Assembly: GCF_910596095.1 (NCBI RefSeq) | Contig: NC_056552.1 | Span: 15,697,111 to 15,761,110 of the forward strand | Reading direction: 5' to 3' | DNA length: 64,000 nt | Source: Thunnus maccoyii | Taxonomy: Eukaryota; Chordata; Actinopteri; Scombriformes; Scombridae | In this document: positions 39,192 through 59,285 of the stretch, one piece after another | Layout of the letters: the number at the start of each line of letters is the position of its first letter | How positions within the stretch are numbered: the stretch's first letter is position 1 | Notes under the pieces: model-generated | The model's database searches: none | What the model was told of the DNA's origin: nothing | The model's input: the letters and a program-made list of their open reading frames with translations, nothing else | Program-made: the position numbers and the translations under genes

Positions 39192-39194
<3 letters not shown>
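37800..39194. other. Stretch upstream of the protease exons without recognised features
   Basis: AT-rich DNA. It should contain the signal-peptide exon of the serine protease if that exon is nearby, but I found no convincing ATG plus hydrophobic stretch ending in a phase-1 donor. Open frames at 38010-38294 and 38848-39192 show no family features. Confidence 0.4.

Positions 39195-39233
<39 letters not shown>
39195..39233. repeat. (CA)n microsatellite
   Basis: About 39 bases of uninterrupted CA repeats just upstream of the first recognised protease exon. Confidence 0.95.
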
Positions 39234-39235
<2 letters not shown>

Positions 39236-39282
39236 TTGAGGGATACAGATGAAAGTAAATTTCTCACTTCTCTTTCCTACAG

Positions 39283-43723
<4,441 letters not shown>

Positions 43724-44309
43724 CACAGTTTTGCACTAACAACTTGTACAAGCTGCACTATTAACTTAACATTACTGTTGCAAAAAATCTTTTCTGTAAG
43801 GAGTAGCTAGGGGCGAAGTACAAGTGTGGTGAAGTACAAGTATTAAGTAGCACAAAATGGAAAGCACAAGCACCTTAAAATTGCACCTGCTAAAAAAGTT
43901 TCTCCTACTACCTACTAGGCGACATGGAGACACTCAGCAGGTCAAGGTTATGGGTATATTGTGGTAGATCTGTGATGGTGTGTCAACCTATCTGGTGGGG
44001 GAAGGAGAAGTATAGACCAGAATATCTTCTAATAAGTACCTTACAAGTCCACCCTTTCCTGCAAACACTGTTCTCATATGATTTTTCAGACTTCCAAGAT
44101 GAAAATGAAAGATAGCAGTGCAGCAAGGTTCATCAGTTGCGTAATATGTCTGAGATGTTTACTTTATGTGGGATGATGATGTTATTTTGACTTTTATAAT
44201 ACAAATTATACATTCAACATTATAAGATGGAGATTATCTTTATGGATCCCTGGGGGAATTGAGTCACTGGAGAACATGACATGCATAACATAAAGTTCAT
44301 ACTGTGTAA
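43724..44309. other. Protease 3' flank
   Basis: Probably protease 3' UTR then intergenic DNA. No clear AATAAA close to the stop and no repeats recognised before the 8-bp duplication at 44302-44309. Confidence 0.4.
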
Positions 44310-44694
44310 TAGGGATGTGCAGAGAGCCCAGTGTTTGTATTTGTATCTGTACTTGTTGAGGCAGCAAAATTATTTGTATTTGTATTTGTATTTGAATAAA
44401 AGTGGAAAGAAGGTTAAAAATCCCATTTTTGTTTTTATTATGCTTTTAATTTTAGAAAATGAAAGTGTTACAATAAGTGTTCATGAATAAACTACCTTAC
44501 AAAGAAGGTCTCCACACTGGGTCTCGAACTGGAGTCTCCCAGATCATCGATGACTGCGCTGACTACTGAGCTAACACTTTACTTTTCTTCCCAAAAACAA
44601 AAATTTAAAAAATATTTGTAGGAAACAAATATTCGTATAAAACTCATTATTTGTGCTTTGCCGAATAATGTATTTGTATTCGGGCACACCCCTA
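44310..44694. mobile_element. hAT-like MITE with perfect 8-bp target duplication
   Basis: Ends TAGGGATGTGC (44310-44320) and GCACACCCCTA (44684-44694) are inverted repeats with one mismatch. CTGTGTAA flanks both sides exactly (44302-44309 and 44695-44702). An 8-bp duplication is the mark of hAT transposases. The 385-bp element is rich in TTTGTATTTG motifs and has no transposase. Family is inferred from the target duplication and end structure. Confidence 0.85.
44505..44581 (-). other. tRNA-like segment inside the hAT-like MITE
   Basis: On the minus strand TAGCTCAGTAG (44573-44563) matches an RNA polymerase III A box, and AGTTCGAGACC (44530-44520) matches a B box, 32 bases apart as in tRNA genes. 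The T-stem and acceptor stem pair poorly, so it is tRNA-derived or SINE-derived rather than a working tRNA. Confidence 0.55.
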
Positions 44695-44934
44695 CTGTGT
44701 AATAAACTGATATTAATGTAGGCCTAGTTAAAACACTACAAACATCCAATAGAATACTTCAGCTTGGCTTTACATTCATGAAAACATATCTATGTAGCAT
44801 CAAGAATTTAAAGTCAGTTATCGAGATGGTGACTACAAGTTACTAGGTCTGAGAGTTTTCATAATGTTAATTAGGCTTTCAAAGGACAAGAAACACAGTC
44901 TTACTGAATAAGGCCCACAGGCATACCATCATAA

Positions 44935-47900
44935 TGTTGGGTCTCACTAGCTGACCACATGTTTCAAGACTAAGAAACAGCAGGAGTCCTCAAGAAACTC
45001 CACCCATGGATCCAGGTTATCAAAACTAGAGATCCCCCTCTTATCGCTCTCTTTCACCTCCAGCTGCTGAAGGAGCAGCTCTCAGCTCCTCTTTTCTCCT
45101 CACAGCTCTCTGCTCTCTTGTGTGGCCTACTCACAGCAGACACACACAGAACTCTTTCTTTACGGCAGAAGATGTGAGAGCCTGCCTAAGACTCAGAAAC
45201 TAAGTTTTCTTGTGCCTGCAGCTACCACACAAGTCTGCTGGCTGGTTTACAACAGTTAGTTGCCACTAACTCTACACAAAGGACTGGACCTGGGACCTCT
45301 GACCTGCACGACTGGAGCACCAGACCTACAAAGCAAATTCTGCATCCTTTCAGCTTTGGAGCCAAATTCTTCTCAGCCTGTCTCTTCCATGGATTCACCA
45401 GCTAAGAAGCAGAGCACCACAAAGCATCTCTTTCTTCATTGACTGGTAAAATTTGGGCATAGCCTAGCAACATAGTGAAGCATAGCACAGCTAAGCAAGA
45501 GTGTCTAACTTAATCAATATACTGTATATGTATTGAATTGGCTAAGGATATTCATTGAGCTATCGTTGTGATGTCCTTGTTGTTGCATAGTCAGGTTATT
45601 GCATAGCCACACCGCTAGGTTAATGTTAGCATGCTTAACACATGTTACATCCAGTAACTAGGCCTTGCATGCAACTAACCTCTTCCTAACCTGACACCTC
45701 GATCCTACACCAATTGGCCTTGAACAGAGAACCACACAGTTAAGAGGTTTAAACCTACTTTTGCAAACTTTGGTTCAGGCAGCACATGTGGTTCAAGACA
45801 CCACATGGTCTGGCCTTTTGTCCCTCTGGTTCTCTTTGTCAGCCCTATTGTCTGCATGCCATGTGCTCAGTCACCAAGTGACTGCAGCCATCTTGCCATT
45901 GACTTTTCCACACACACTCACACACACATACACACTCACACACATACACTTGTATATAGGTACACTTAGCTACCTTAAAATTGTGTGTTTTGCTGTTTTA
46001 CCTTTTGTTAAATAAATGCTTTTGGATATACCTGTTGTCTGTTTTCATGTAGCACAAGAATGAGTTTTGCCAACCTCTGCTCTGCAAAGAACTCCAAAAT
46101 CCTTCAACCTTAACCAGCTATTGATACGGTAATTTTGTTTATAGTTATTAAGTTAATTGTTAATAAAAGTTTCAAATTGATAGATTAGTACACTTTGAGA
46201 CTGAATTGGCTATCTTTTTCTCTGACTCCAGGGTGGTGCCCCGTTATTATTAATTCTTATTAATAATTTTATTGATTTTAATAATTAATGATTATCTTTG
46301 ATAAGTTAGTGCATGTTAAAATCTGTTAGTGCATGTTAAAATCTGTTGTGCACACTAGAGCCACTAGACGGTGCCGTAGCTACCACTCTTCTACAAGAAG
46401 CTACCCCCCATAGTGTAGGCCACCTCATTATTTGGTTAGGCTAGTGTACTGCCCAAACTACACTACAAAGTGTCTGCCATGCAACACCATAGCCAACCAC
46501 ATTGTTTTGTTGTAATAGTCAACTGTTTAATCTAACCCTCCATTCCAGAGACAACAATGGAGAACCCCTGAGTAGAGCAGTTTATTTCTTCCCTAGCACA
46601 GAGCCTAGAACCTGGCTACCCAGAATTCATCAGCAGGTTGAATTTCAGTGAGTGTAGGAAAGAGATAGACTCACTACTCAAAGATAGGAATGATGCACAG
46701 ACCGCATCCAAAGACCCATTATTATGCTTGCCTCTGAACTTCCTCAGGCAAACCAGCCTTGCCTGTCAGAGCAAAGCAGCCCTAGAAAAGAAGATAGATT
46801 TCCTTAGAGTGCAAAATGCTTGCCTCCTCGACCAGGTTCAGACGACCAATAAGAAATCCATGCGCTATTTAGAAGACCTGCACTCAGCAGAGTTAGATCT
46901 CTGCTCACACAAGGAGGGATTGTTAAGGCTTAGGTCAGAACGTCCTGCCCCACTACAGTCATTCAGCCAATGTGATTCCAGTTACTCCAATTCACACTCC
47001 TCCCATAATGAAAGGTTAACTCCCTCTCCACTCAGTAGATGGGAACAATTCCCAACCGACCCTAAGTTCTTGGGAATTAAGTCAGCTTCTCAACCTCCAC
47101 TGAGAGACAGAGCTAACAGCCACCTGACTTCCCATCTCTCTGAAACAGACACTGAAGAGAGATGTGGTTTATCCTCTAGAAGATATTCTGCCCAGTGTTT
47201 TTCTCAGCCACCACTATTCATTCATCCGTGCTCATCCTTCCGAAGGGGGGACTATAACATCCCAGAACTGTTCAGCCTCTCCTCTGCACTCATTCTATGG
47301 AAAGTGATAACAGTTGTTCAGCCCCTGCCCTTCAATCGGAGAGAATTGTAGCACGTGATGCACATGTCCATGATAGTGCTAGTTTAGTCTTGTCTTCATC
47401 AGAGATGAATTCACAGTGTCCCCGCCTTAAAGTGCTTGAGCTTATAGCTAAGGACATTGATCATTTTGACCCAGACAGCTGTAATCACCACACTGAAGAT
47501 TACTTTAGAGAACTAGAGTACAATCTAGTTGACCTGCCCCATGCAACCCAAAGTGAGAAAGTTAAACTTGTGTGGAAAACCAGCTCTAAAGCTGTACACA
47601 AGTTTATACAATCACAACCTTCCAGAGTCAGAAATGACTACCAAGAGCTCCGTCAAGCACTAGTAGAAGAATTCTCTTTTCCTGCTGACGAGACCACATC
47701 AATGGTTGCAGCCCTCCAAATTAAAGATTCCCGTTGTGAGCATCCCAGGGATTATTACTAACATTTGAGGCATGCGTACTTCCAGGGCAAGAATGCACCA
47801 GGCTTAGAAGAAAACCCCACCTTCAAGTCCTTATTCTATCTATCTTATTGCAGAACCTTCATCCATGCGTACGCACTCACGTTGTACTTATGACGCACCA

Positions 47901-48390
47901 AGGTAACCCCTCACTGCGTGAGATAAGAAAGATGACACAGGTGGCTTGGGAAACTGCTGTCACTTACAAAACAGGAGGGAAAACAATTGAGCCTGCCAGC
48001 TCAAACACTGAAGCGTCATACAGGTCTGCTGCCTCAAAAGATCACCCTTATAACAGTCCAAAGGGGGTTGACAAAAGGCAGCATAGGGACACTGAGCATA
48101 ACCGCCATGTCCACCAACTGTGTTGAGATTCAGCATTCACACAGTAGAAGCTTTAGAAGGCCATACGCAGAGATTCTGGCCCAGAAGTGTGACCAGACAA
48201 TGGACAGATCAGATTATGACCACAGCATCTCTGACCACAGTTCAGTACATGGTCACCATCTATCAGACAGTGACAGTGCCTCTGACTGTCTCTCTCCCTC
48301 TGGCTACACGGAGCATTACAGCCCTGAGCCACAAGTTAAAAACTTAAGGCACAAGAGCTCTAGAGCTCACTTCTCACGATTCTAGATAAC
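44935..48390 (+). mobile_element. LTR retroelement fossil: probable 5' LTR, leader and gag
   Basis: A probable LTR spans about 44935-46230, with AATAAA near 46010 and a possible primer-binding site (TGGTGCCCCG) just after it. A gag-like region with a coiled-coil start and a capsid-like part runs from about 46560 to 48390. No pol or second LTR in this orientation was found; beyond it lies the opposed BEL/Pao fossil. Family uncertain: Ty3/Gypsy-like or retrovirus-like. It is broken, with several breaks in gag plus the missing 3' portion, and looks old. Confidence 0.6.
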
Positions 48391-49150
48391 AACACAGTCC
48401 ACCCCTGTGCTGACAGTAAGCCAGATACCAGTGTCTTACTTTTCCTGCAGTTACATAAGCAAACTTGGGTTTGTTAGCAACAGTAGCAACCTCAGTAATT
48501 CTGAACTCAGTAATAGCCAGACAGCCTGCTATTAGTTGAGAAAAGCCTAAATTATAATTCAGCTCAGACACCACTGGACAATTGGATCAACTCCTTGGTA
48601 GTATTTTGTCGATAGGACTATGCAAAACTTTGCAAAACACTAGCTCAAGAAACTTATTATGTACTTTCAGAAGTAGTCATACACATGTCCTCACCCACCA
48701 CAAGTTTAGGACATTAACATAGTGCCAAACAAAATGATACAGCCATTAAGACTTTGGGATTTTTGGAAATGCGATGACATCCTTCTGCAGCAACACCTGC
48801 CTGAAGGACAAAATTGTAAAGTCTGCCAAGATCAGACTACTACACTGAGTACTCAGTATTGTCATCAGATCCAATGAGTGAAACAACAAACACTCTTGGA
48901 CACTCCAGAAATGGCTTTATCATTTTAGGTGTCACTCTCTCTGCATCTCATAACAAATTTACACCACTAACATTCCTGTTCTCACTAACCCCAAGGAGTA
49001 ATGAGAAACAGATTGTGTATTTAGGACTATGCCTTTGATGTTTTCTGTCATATTTTTGTTTTGTAACTCTGACTGTTCTTGCCTAGCCAAGATTGATAGT
49101 GTCGACCACTGCCCAGACATTACAAACTTGAATGAACTGACAAATGAACT
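48391..49150. other. Stretch between the two LTR fossils
   Basis: No domain, LTR copy or gene recognised. It may be decayed internal sequence of either neighbouring element. Confidence 0.4.
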
Positions 49151-52100
49151 ATTTCAACTGTGGACATACAGTACATGTATGTTTGTGCTCCCAGGATCAC
49201 ACGTCAGGTGCAATCCTGGGACCAAAGGGGGGATGTGGAACTGGTCAGCCAATACCTGGCTGTGTTTCATTCTATGGTTACCTAAGAGGTTGGTTGAATC
49301 ATAGATAACCTGGGGCAAAGATGAGTGTCTACGACCCATGATCAGAATGTTTGGGTTAATTGGCTCAGAATCTGCGATGTCTGAGGAAAGGTATCCTAAT
49401 GGCTTTGAGTTTAAGGATGCCTTCCACTTCTGTTCACAGTGCAGACAACAGTCTCTGTCTCAGTCTGCTCTTTGAGTATGACTATAAGGGCAGTTTTGAT
49501 TGATTTGACCACTCTTTCCCAAACCCCACTGAAATGGGGTGTGCTGGACCTAGGTGAAGGAGAGTAGCGTCATGGTCCTGGATGATGTGTTTAGTCAGTG
49601 CATGATGTGTGTCCAATCCGGTGGGATGGATGGCATTGATATCTAGCTGTTCCGCCTGACGTAGTCTTCCTCCTACTTTAATAAGACCAGTGGTTTCCTC
49701 ATATTCAGGAGCCAGTGATGCCAGACGACTGTTGGAGGGCACAGTCTGTTGGATTTAAGACATTAAAACTCTTTTGGGAAGGATTCATGTTCATGCCAAA
49801 AGGAGGTTCTCTGCAGCTATAGAAACTGCTACATATGGTGCTGTACTGACTGAGTGAGGGCCCAACCCCATGCAGGTATCTAGCTGTTGCACTGACAAGC
49901 TCCCTCCAGGTGGTGAACTTACTGATGTCTGGAAGCTTGGGCATGGGACCGATAGTTATCTGACTGCAAAAGGCAGATTTTTTTTAGCTCCATGCGGTCT
50001 TGCTCAGAAGCAGAGACTCTTTTTTTGGGGCCACTCTGGACGTGGTATGCACACAGGAGATTAACACCTGCTTGGTGCTGTTCTCCATCCTTAAGTAGAT
50101 TATAGAGCCATATGCGTGTTCGGAGGCTTCGCAGAATATGTGGAGGCTGAAGGTATTATGTGATCCATCGATACTATAACACTTGAAGATTTCAATGTGT
50201 TCAACAGTTGGTAGTTCTTGCTCCCAGGAGTGCCATTTCTCTAGCAGCTCAGGTGGATGGATCACATTGTCCCAGCTGGTATTCCCTATCCAAAGGTCTT
50301 GAATGAGTACCTAAGGGGTTGAAGAGGCAGGCAAGGACCTTGTACACATTCCACATTGTTAGTTAATATCTCTCTATCTTCTGAGGTCGGTAGCTCAGGG
50401 AGTCTTGGAGACAATTCCAATGCAGCCCCAGTGTTAACTCCTGGAGGTCTGTGCTATGCTGTGATAGCCACAGCTTGGTGCTAAAAGATCGGGCCTCGGG
50501 TGGGAGATGCTCAAGGACCTTTGGTACAATGGAGGCCCACTGGCAGATTTCCAATCCTCCCATGGATAACAAATGGCATAGAACATTGATGAGATGTTTT
50601 GCTTCCTCAACTGAATGGGTGAAGGCAATTGTCCACATAGAACAACTACTCCACAGATTTCTCCAATAGGGAGTCACAGTGTATATTGTGCAACAGGGGT
50701 TGCAAGTAGTACCAAATGGCAACACCTGCAATTAGTAGATGGTTGGTTCCTCACTCTACTGCATATCTCTCCACAGGAAACGAGGCATGGGATTTTCAGC
50801 TGGCAAAAAGCAGATTTGATGGAACATGCCTTTTATGTCACCGCTGATGGTGACAGCATGCTAGCGGAATCTAGACACCGAGGAGTGATGGCCCTAATGT
50901 AGATCCTGGCAGAAGTAGATTGTTGAGTGACTGTCCCTTGTGTTGGAATGAGCAGTTAAATACAGTCTGGTCCTTGTTGTTATGTGACACCACATAGTGA
51001 GTTATATACCAGGATTAAACAGACTGTTCTGCTTCTTCAGGTGTCACGCGTGCTGCATACCCTGCCTGTTCTGGCTTCCTCATCTAATTGTAATACCGAT
51101 CAGCACATCGGGGATCCTTGGCCAAATTCCTTTCTATGTTGCGGAGGCTATGCATTACTGCATCCTTCTGAGCCTGAGGGGAAGTGCTTCAGCATGTCAA
51201 AGCAAAGTGGCAGCATAATGATGCACACCATTAACTTCAATCAGAGAGGTGGAGGTTTCCAGGAGTAGCAGAGCTTTCTGGTCTTACTTTGATCATGTGG
51301 TGAGCTTCTTGTTGATGTAGGGGTGTAGGGGAGATTGTCTACCTGCCAGAACCGTTCTACATGCTAGAGCAGCTCTACCGAGGGAGAGATGGTGGAGATG
51401 TGCATACATTGATGCTGTGAATGTAAGGGATCATCAAGGATTGTTGGGCCTTGGAGAGTCCAGCCAAGTCTGGTGCATATGATGACAGGACTTCCCTGAG
51501 GTCCAGTCTGCACAGATTGGATAGAGGTGATCGGATGAGGCAGATCTGAGCCTATCAGCAAGTGGTTGTGCGTGGTCAATCTGTGGAAAGGGTAGTTGAA
51601 TGAGGTACTTGTATCAGGTTTGCATGGAAGCCACAGGATAAGTGTGTTCAGCAATGCCCTAGCTTTTTGCAGTGAATGCCCTGTATATCTGATATTTCTT
51701 AGCTGGTCTCTGTATGGAAGACACCACCAGACTAACAGCAGCTCCATCAAGTTGCACAACCTCTTGATGCATAGTTTGGACTGCAAGAGTTTCTGGCTCC
51801 TGTGGAAGGTTCAGTTGTTTGATGGCTTGAGGCAGGATGATACTCCTCCCTGACCCATCATCTAGAACCACATAGATCTCAAGTCTTGAGCATGACCTTG
51901 GTTGAATGGTTTGGTCTGTCCAGATATACCTTTGTGGTAGGTGCAGAGACCCTGAGTATGCTCCTCTGCTTATGCTGAGCTACCTCATAGGGTGGTGAGA
52001 TGCTGCTCTTTACATACTTTTCAGGGTTATTTGAGTGTACATGCATCTGATGCATGGGTCCAACCACACCTCAAACAAAGCTGTCCGTCCTGGATCCACT

Positions 52101-54047
52101 TAAGCACCTGCTCTGTGGTTAACTTCTTGAACTCAGCATATGCATTCAGGAAATGGTCTTTCTTATTACAATACGCTTTCAGCTTAAGAGTGGACCTAGT
52201 TTGGCCCGTAGGTTCTGAGTTGCAGGGTCCGTCTCCAATGCTATAGAGGAAGGTAGAAGGCTTCTCCTTTGGCCTGGTAGATGGATCTTGGTCTTTTCTG
52301 CACCTCACTGTGATAAAGTGCAGCTGCCCTGCTGGGTATATGTTTAGCCTGTGATTTCATCTGCAACCATGCATCCAGATCAGGTAAGGTGTATGTCTGG
52401 TCTGTGCTGCTCTGAAGGATACCACGGTTCAGGCAGTATTCAACAAAGCCTTCTCAGTAAGTGGGTGGCATCTTGCTAAACAGCCGGTCTGCATGGGATC
52501 CACATCTTAGTTCATAGCTATTTTGTCTTTAAAGGGATTTCAACATTCCCACAGAGTGTACAAAGAGAGGGCAAATGTGTCAAAGGCTTCTGCATCACCA
52601 AATTTCAGAGCAGGGGAGTTGAGGATTATACCAAGCTCATATTTCACAAGCTGGCGTGGTTGTCCATATTTATCCTTATTTATCCTTTATTATTTGTCCT
52701 AGAAGAACCTGATACTTATATTGCTCAGTGAGATGACTATGTTGGTTCAATAAATTGTCTAGACCCATTTTTAGGATAGCAAAGTCACTCTAACAGCCAC
52801 TATCAAAGTAGGGCAAACTTAGTTTCAGAATCCTATTGCGCCTTGGTTACAGGTTTGGCTATGAGCAATAATGTTTAATGTTCAATCTCTGACTCATAAA
52901 GGTGGTTGGGGGGGCTCTGTGTCATTAGGGTCCATATCTTCGGTTGGTAACTCAATCTGGCTCAAAGGACCATATAATGAAGGATGAGGGATCCTCCAAT
53001 GAGGTTACTGGTTCGAATAGATGAAGATTATGGGTGTACGAATCCAGGCAGAGAATCACAGGAACAGGCCTACAGTTTAGCCCTTTGTTGGTCAACCAAT
53101 TTCCACTCTTGCTGTATCACTGTTACATTTACATGTAACCAGGTGCAGGACTTTACACATGTGGTTGTGGTTCTGGAAACAATAACGATAAATGATAACT
53201 AGTAAGTCTGTATCCAACAAGTAAACTTACTCAGTACGGGTATAAACTACCATAAAGCAAACACAAATTATTATCAATAAGGCCATTAATAGAGCTTGTC
53301 CATGTGCTACTGCTATACAGATGACCTCAACTCAAAATGGAAAATTTGGTAGATTATTGCTTCAGTAAATGACAGATTGATAAAGGGATTATTAACATAA
53401 TGTCTAGCATACCTACTAACAATATCCTAACTCAGTTAGCTTAGATGAACAGAACAATCAGTAATTCACTAGTAGAGAAATCTAGAAACATCAATTATTT
53501 ACAGTTTAGTCAGTCCAGTGCTACATATAGCTTTTAGATATGAGGTAAACAAGAATTGTTGTCCAATACTGACTTTCTGGCATTCATGCATGATGTTTCA
53601 GAAGCAAAGTCAGCGAGAGCATATGTCCCTGGCCAAAGCTAGCTCCTCCATAGCACTAATTATGATGTGGTTACCACCCTGACTCAGCACTCTGTGACCA
53701 GTAGAGGGCAGCATAAGTCTACCAGTGTCTATATTCAAGGGGCTTTCTCACAGACTAATTGTTGCATCTTTAGACACAACAGCTGTATGCCTCCTTGTGG
53801 TGAAATTTCCCATCCTGTGGAACACATTGCTGCTGAGAACAGCCAGCAGCACTTAAATATACATTATTTAATAAAAAATCATTAAATAAAATATAAGCAT
53901 TCAGCACATGACACTGAATTAACTTAATACATGCATGGCTGTAACTGCATAAAAGAACACGTGCAATGGATGTGTGATGAATAAAACATAAGAGACCTGT
54001 TTATCCATATTTCGCCACAAATATTACGGTTTTATTATGTACATAAC
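49150..54047 (-). mobile_element. BEL/Pao LTR retrotransposon fossil
   Basis: Read on the minus strand, the parts come in BEL/Pao order: a probable 5' LTR beginning near 54047 and ending somewhere around 53200, a gag end with a zinc-knuckle-like segment (about 52300-52030), a protease region (about 51870-51660), reverse transcriptase and RNase H remnants (about 50730-49990), and integrase parts (about 49740-49480 and 49340-49200). The integrase stretches LIKVGGRLRQAEQLDINAIHP and SLPQVIYDSTNLLGN are typical of the family. It is broken many times over (well over ten breaks), parts of pol are missing, and no 3' LTR was recognised. An old copy. Confidence 0.85.
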
Positions 54048-54950
54048 ACTACTGGATTGACATCTGAGTAGTGCATTAAGTGGATTAATGCACAATGAAT
54101 TTACGATTATTGAAATCCATTGTGCATGACAGCTGACCAAAGCTGTTTTCCATTCACAACTTTTTACAATGAACTAACGTTAACGTATATGTTAGCTACC
54201 TTTTAAGCCAACCGTAGATGAGTGTTTCATATTCTTCATTCTGGGTGGTGTATTGACAAGCAGACGTTAGCATGCAGTTACTTTAGCTAATGTTAGTTTT
54301 AGAGTGTTGGATAAAGTTTAACCTGTTAGGGACACTAGATGAAAAGTCAGGGGCCCATTAAAGCCATCATGATTCATCCTCTGGGGACGTTGAATAAAAA
54401 TACAAGGCAATAATCCACTCTACATGTCAAGTAATGCTATCTCAAAGTCAAAGATCATCTACCTGACATTGCTATCCCTAACCCCACTGCTAGCATGACT
54501 TAATATATGTTTTCTTTTAACATAACCCCATGTTTTCCAAAATAATTAATAGTATACTATTCTATGCTCAGTGAGGGGCACAGGGCAGCTGTTTTCATTT
54601 TTCATTTTTTCATCTCACTGTAACAAAAAGTCTAATTTTAAAGTTGAGAATCATCTATATACTTTATTTACTAAAGGAAAAAAGGAAGGAAAAGGAACTT
54701 ATAACAACACATTTTGAGAAACAGCTAACTATAATTTAAGTTCCTCATAGTGTCTACGTTGTCCTTGTTCTTTAGTCAAGTAATATTGTTTTACTTTTAA
54801 TGTATTCATGAGGGGAAAAAGTACCTCTGTTTTATACGTAAGTTTTTGTATTTTTCTTTTGCTGGTACTTCTCTCAGAGTATTATGTTTTCAGGCTAGAA
54901 TGGCTGTGGCTTGTTACTGTTGCAATGACACAAAAAGGACATAAACCAAC
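54048..54950. other. Intergenic stretch downstream of aldolase
   Basis: AT-rich DNA with no recognised gene or repeat, between the BEL/Pao LTR and the aldolase poly(A) site. Confidence 0.5.
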
Positions 54951-54966
54951 ATGTTAGGGTAAATAC

Positions 54967-54972
54967 TTTATT
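54967..54972 (-). terminator. aldoa: aldoa polyadenylation signal
   Basis: AATAAA on the minus strand (TTTATT on plus), about 330 bases past the aldolase stop. Confidence 0.65.
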
Positions 54973-55300
54973 CCATGGTATCAGCATATATCATATACTG
55001 CATTTGGTGGAGTCAGACCAAGGAAAAAAAGTAAAAGTTGTCTAAAAACAGTGTGGGAAACAGGTGTTTAAAAATAAAAGGTAAGGGAATGGAGGCAGAA
55101 CATTTTCAGTTTCATGTTGCTGTGGCAACAACCGAAAAGAAGACTTTTTTAATCTCCATCTCTCTCCTTCACTTTCTACCAAGATGCTGTTTAAGTGCTG
55201 ATGTTCAATAGCAGTAAGACAGTTTCACAGGCATAACCTTTCCATACTGATGTAATAATATTGGGGAGGTGATGGAAAGGAAAATGGTGAGTCTCCATGC

Positions 55301-57813
<2,513 letters not shown>

Positions 57814-57820
57814 CTTGACA

Positions 57821-59215
57821 CTGTGTAGAAGGAGGAGGAAGACAAAGGATGAGATAAATAGGTAACATTTTCATAGGGAATACTCAGGGTCAAAATTATA
57901 CAGAGGTGCAAGGGCAAAAGTTCAACAACATTCAGGTTGCAAAGTTTGACATTTGAGAATGTGGTCTTCTGAATACGTGAGAACCTGACTGATGGAAGTA
58001 GGACAGAACATTAGTTTGACTCTGTGGGAGAAGTGGTTAAACGAGATCCTGTTTGTATGGTTTGACTCTTTCCTGTCTGTCTGTATGTATGTCTGTCAGC
58101 CTAAAAAAAAACATATGAGCTGGTGTCCTGATAGTGTGACTGCAGTTGTTGCAGCTATAACTGTTGCAGCGACATAAGGCACTTTATGTGCTGGGGTTGC
58201 ACATTATCCCCCAGGCACAATATGCAGTGGCATAGCGGATCCAGTGTCAGAGACCCTTCCACCCTCCTCTGCCCCACCCTGCATATATCTGACCCCCTTA
58301 AAAAATCATGACAAGCATGTGGTTGACCTATTCCATTTTCTAGCCTCTTATCCCTGACCCTTCCCTTCCTCTTCACAGCCCCCTTCCCTCCCCATTCCTC
58401 TTCCCTGCTCTTCTATTGCATTCCTCTTTCACCCTCCCCCCCACCACATGTCCCCTGGCTGTGCCTCCCCTATCAACAGGCTGAACTAAATATACACAGT
58501 GTACTACTGTAAAGCAATGGGAGCACTATGGCTCAGTAAGAAGGCGTTATATAAAAGAGAATTGTGCAATTCACACCCTACTGTTCAGAAATCATGTATT
58601 CTACAGCAATATTAATAACCAGCAAGCCTGGACCAATTTAGACACATGGTTTTTAGCAAGAACAAACCACTCAGTCAACACCGCCTACTCAGAGACAGTG
58701 CAATGGAAACTTGCATCAGAAAAAAAGAGGGTCATAGCAACTGCCAGTAATGCACTGATAGCAGATGAGCTAAAGTATTCAGTCATGGAAATAAGTGTGT
58801 TGTGTAAATACATAATGCAGAGGGAGAATTGTCATGCATAGCGTAGATGAGAAGTGCAAATAGTGAATAGTGAATGTAGTAGTGAAAATATTTTGTAATG
58901 TCTATTTTAGTGTATCAGAAGTAAATGAGAGGAAATGTGTCTTTGGGTTAAATGTTTCACTCATATGTGTCTCATGACACTCTAGCTGTCACAGTAACCA
59001 CAACTTTGCTCGAGCCATGAGAATAGGTGAAGATTTTCACCTCTAGTGTGTGAGGAAAGCCATGCACCTCTTGCTATGAACAAAATATTCAAAAAGTAGC
59101 ACAAAAGTCAACTGAAGTCATGTATTTGTCAATCGAGTTTTCAGTTCTTTTACCTTTGAGGTTAGGAGGAGTGCTGGGAGAAGAGAGAGGGATGGTAGAG
59201 ATCCGGCCTTCGTCT
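57821..59215 (-). other. aldoa: aldoa noncoding exon 1 and intron 1
   Basis: A donor (GTAAAAG on the minus strand) at 59153 closes a noncoding exon 59154 to about 59215, which joins the acceptor at 57821, leaving 7 bases of leader before the ATG. The intron contains no other gene I recognise. Confidence 0.6.
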
Positions 59216-59243
59216 GCGACACCCCTTCAGCCCGCTGGCCCTT

Positions 59244-59285
59244 GTATTTATCCTCCCATTGTGACCCCTCACATTTCAGCTGCCC
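59244..59285 (-). promoter_or_regulatory. aldoa: aldoa core promoter: TATA-like box and E-box
   Basis: GATAAATA (minus strand, about 59252-59244) lies some 30 bases before the proposed start near 59215. CAGCTG, an E-box of the type bound by myogenic bHLH factors, lies at about 59278-59283. This suits a muscle aldolase but is inferred from position and motif only. Confidence 0.45.

Noticed and set aside
38010-39192. Signal-peptide exon for the serine protease
   Set aside because: Searched for an ATG, a hydrophobic run and a phase-1 donor; none convincing, so the start is left open.
44281-44490. Short frame rich in Leu-Tyr repeats
   Set aside because: It is translation of TTTGTATTTG repeats inside the hAT-like MITE.
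44505-44581. A functional tRNA gene
   Set aside because: A and B boxes are good, but the T-stem and acceptor stem do not pair and it lies inside a transposon.
46304-46345. 20-base tandem duplication (GTTAGTGCATGTTAAAATCT twice)
   Set aside because: A real but ordinary short tandem duplication in the leader of the LTR fossil; not worth a separate finding.
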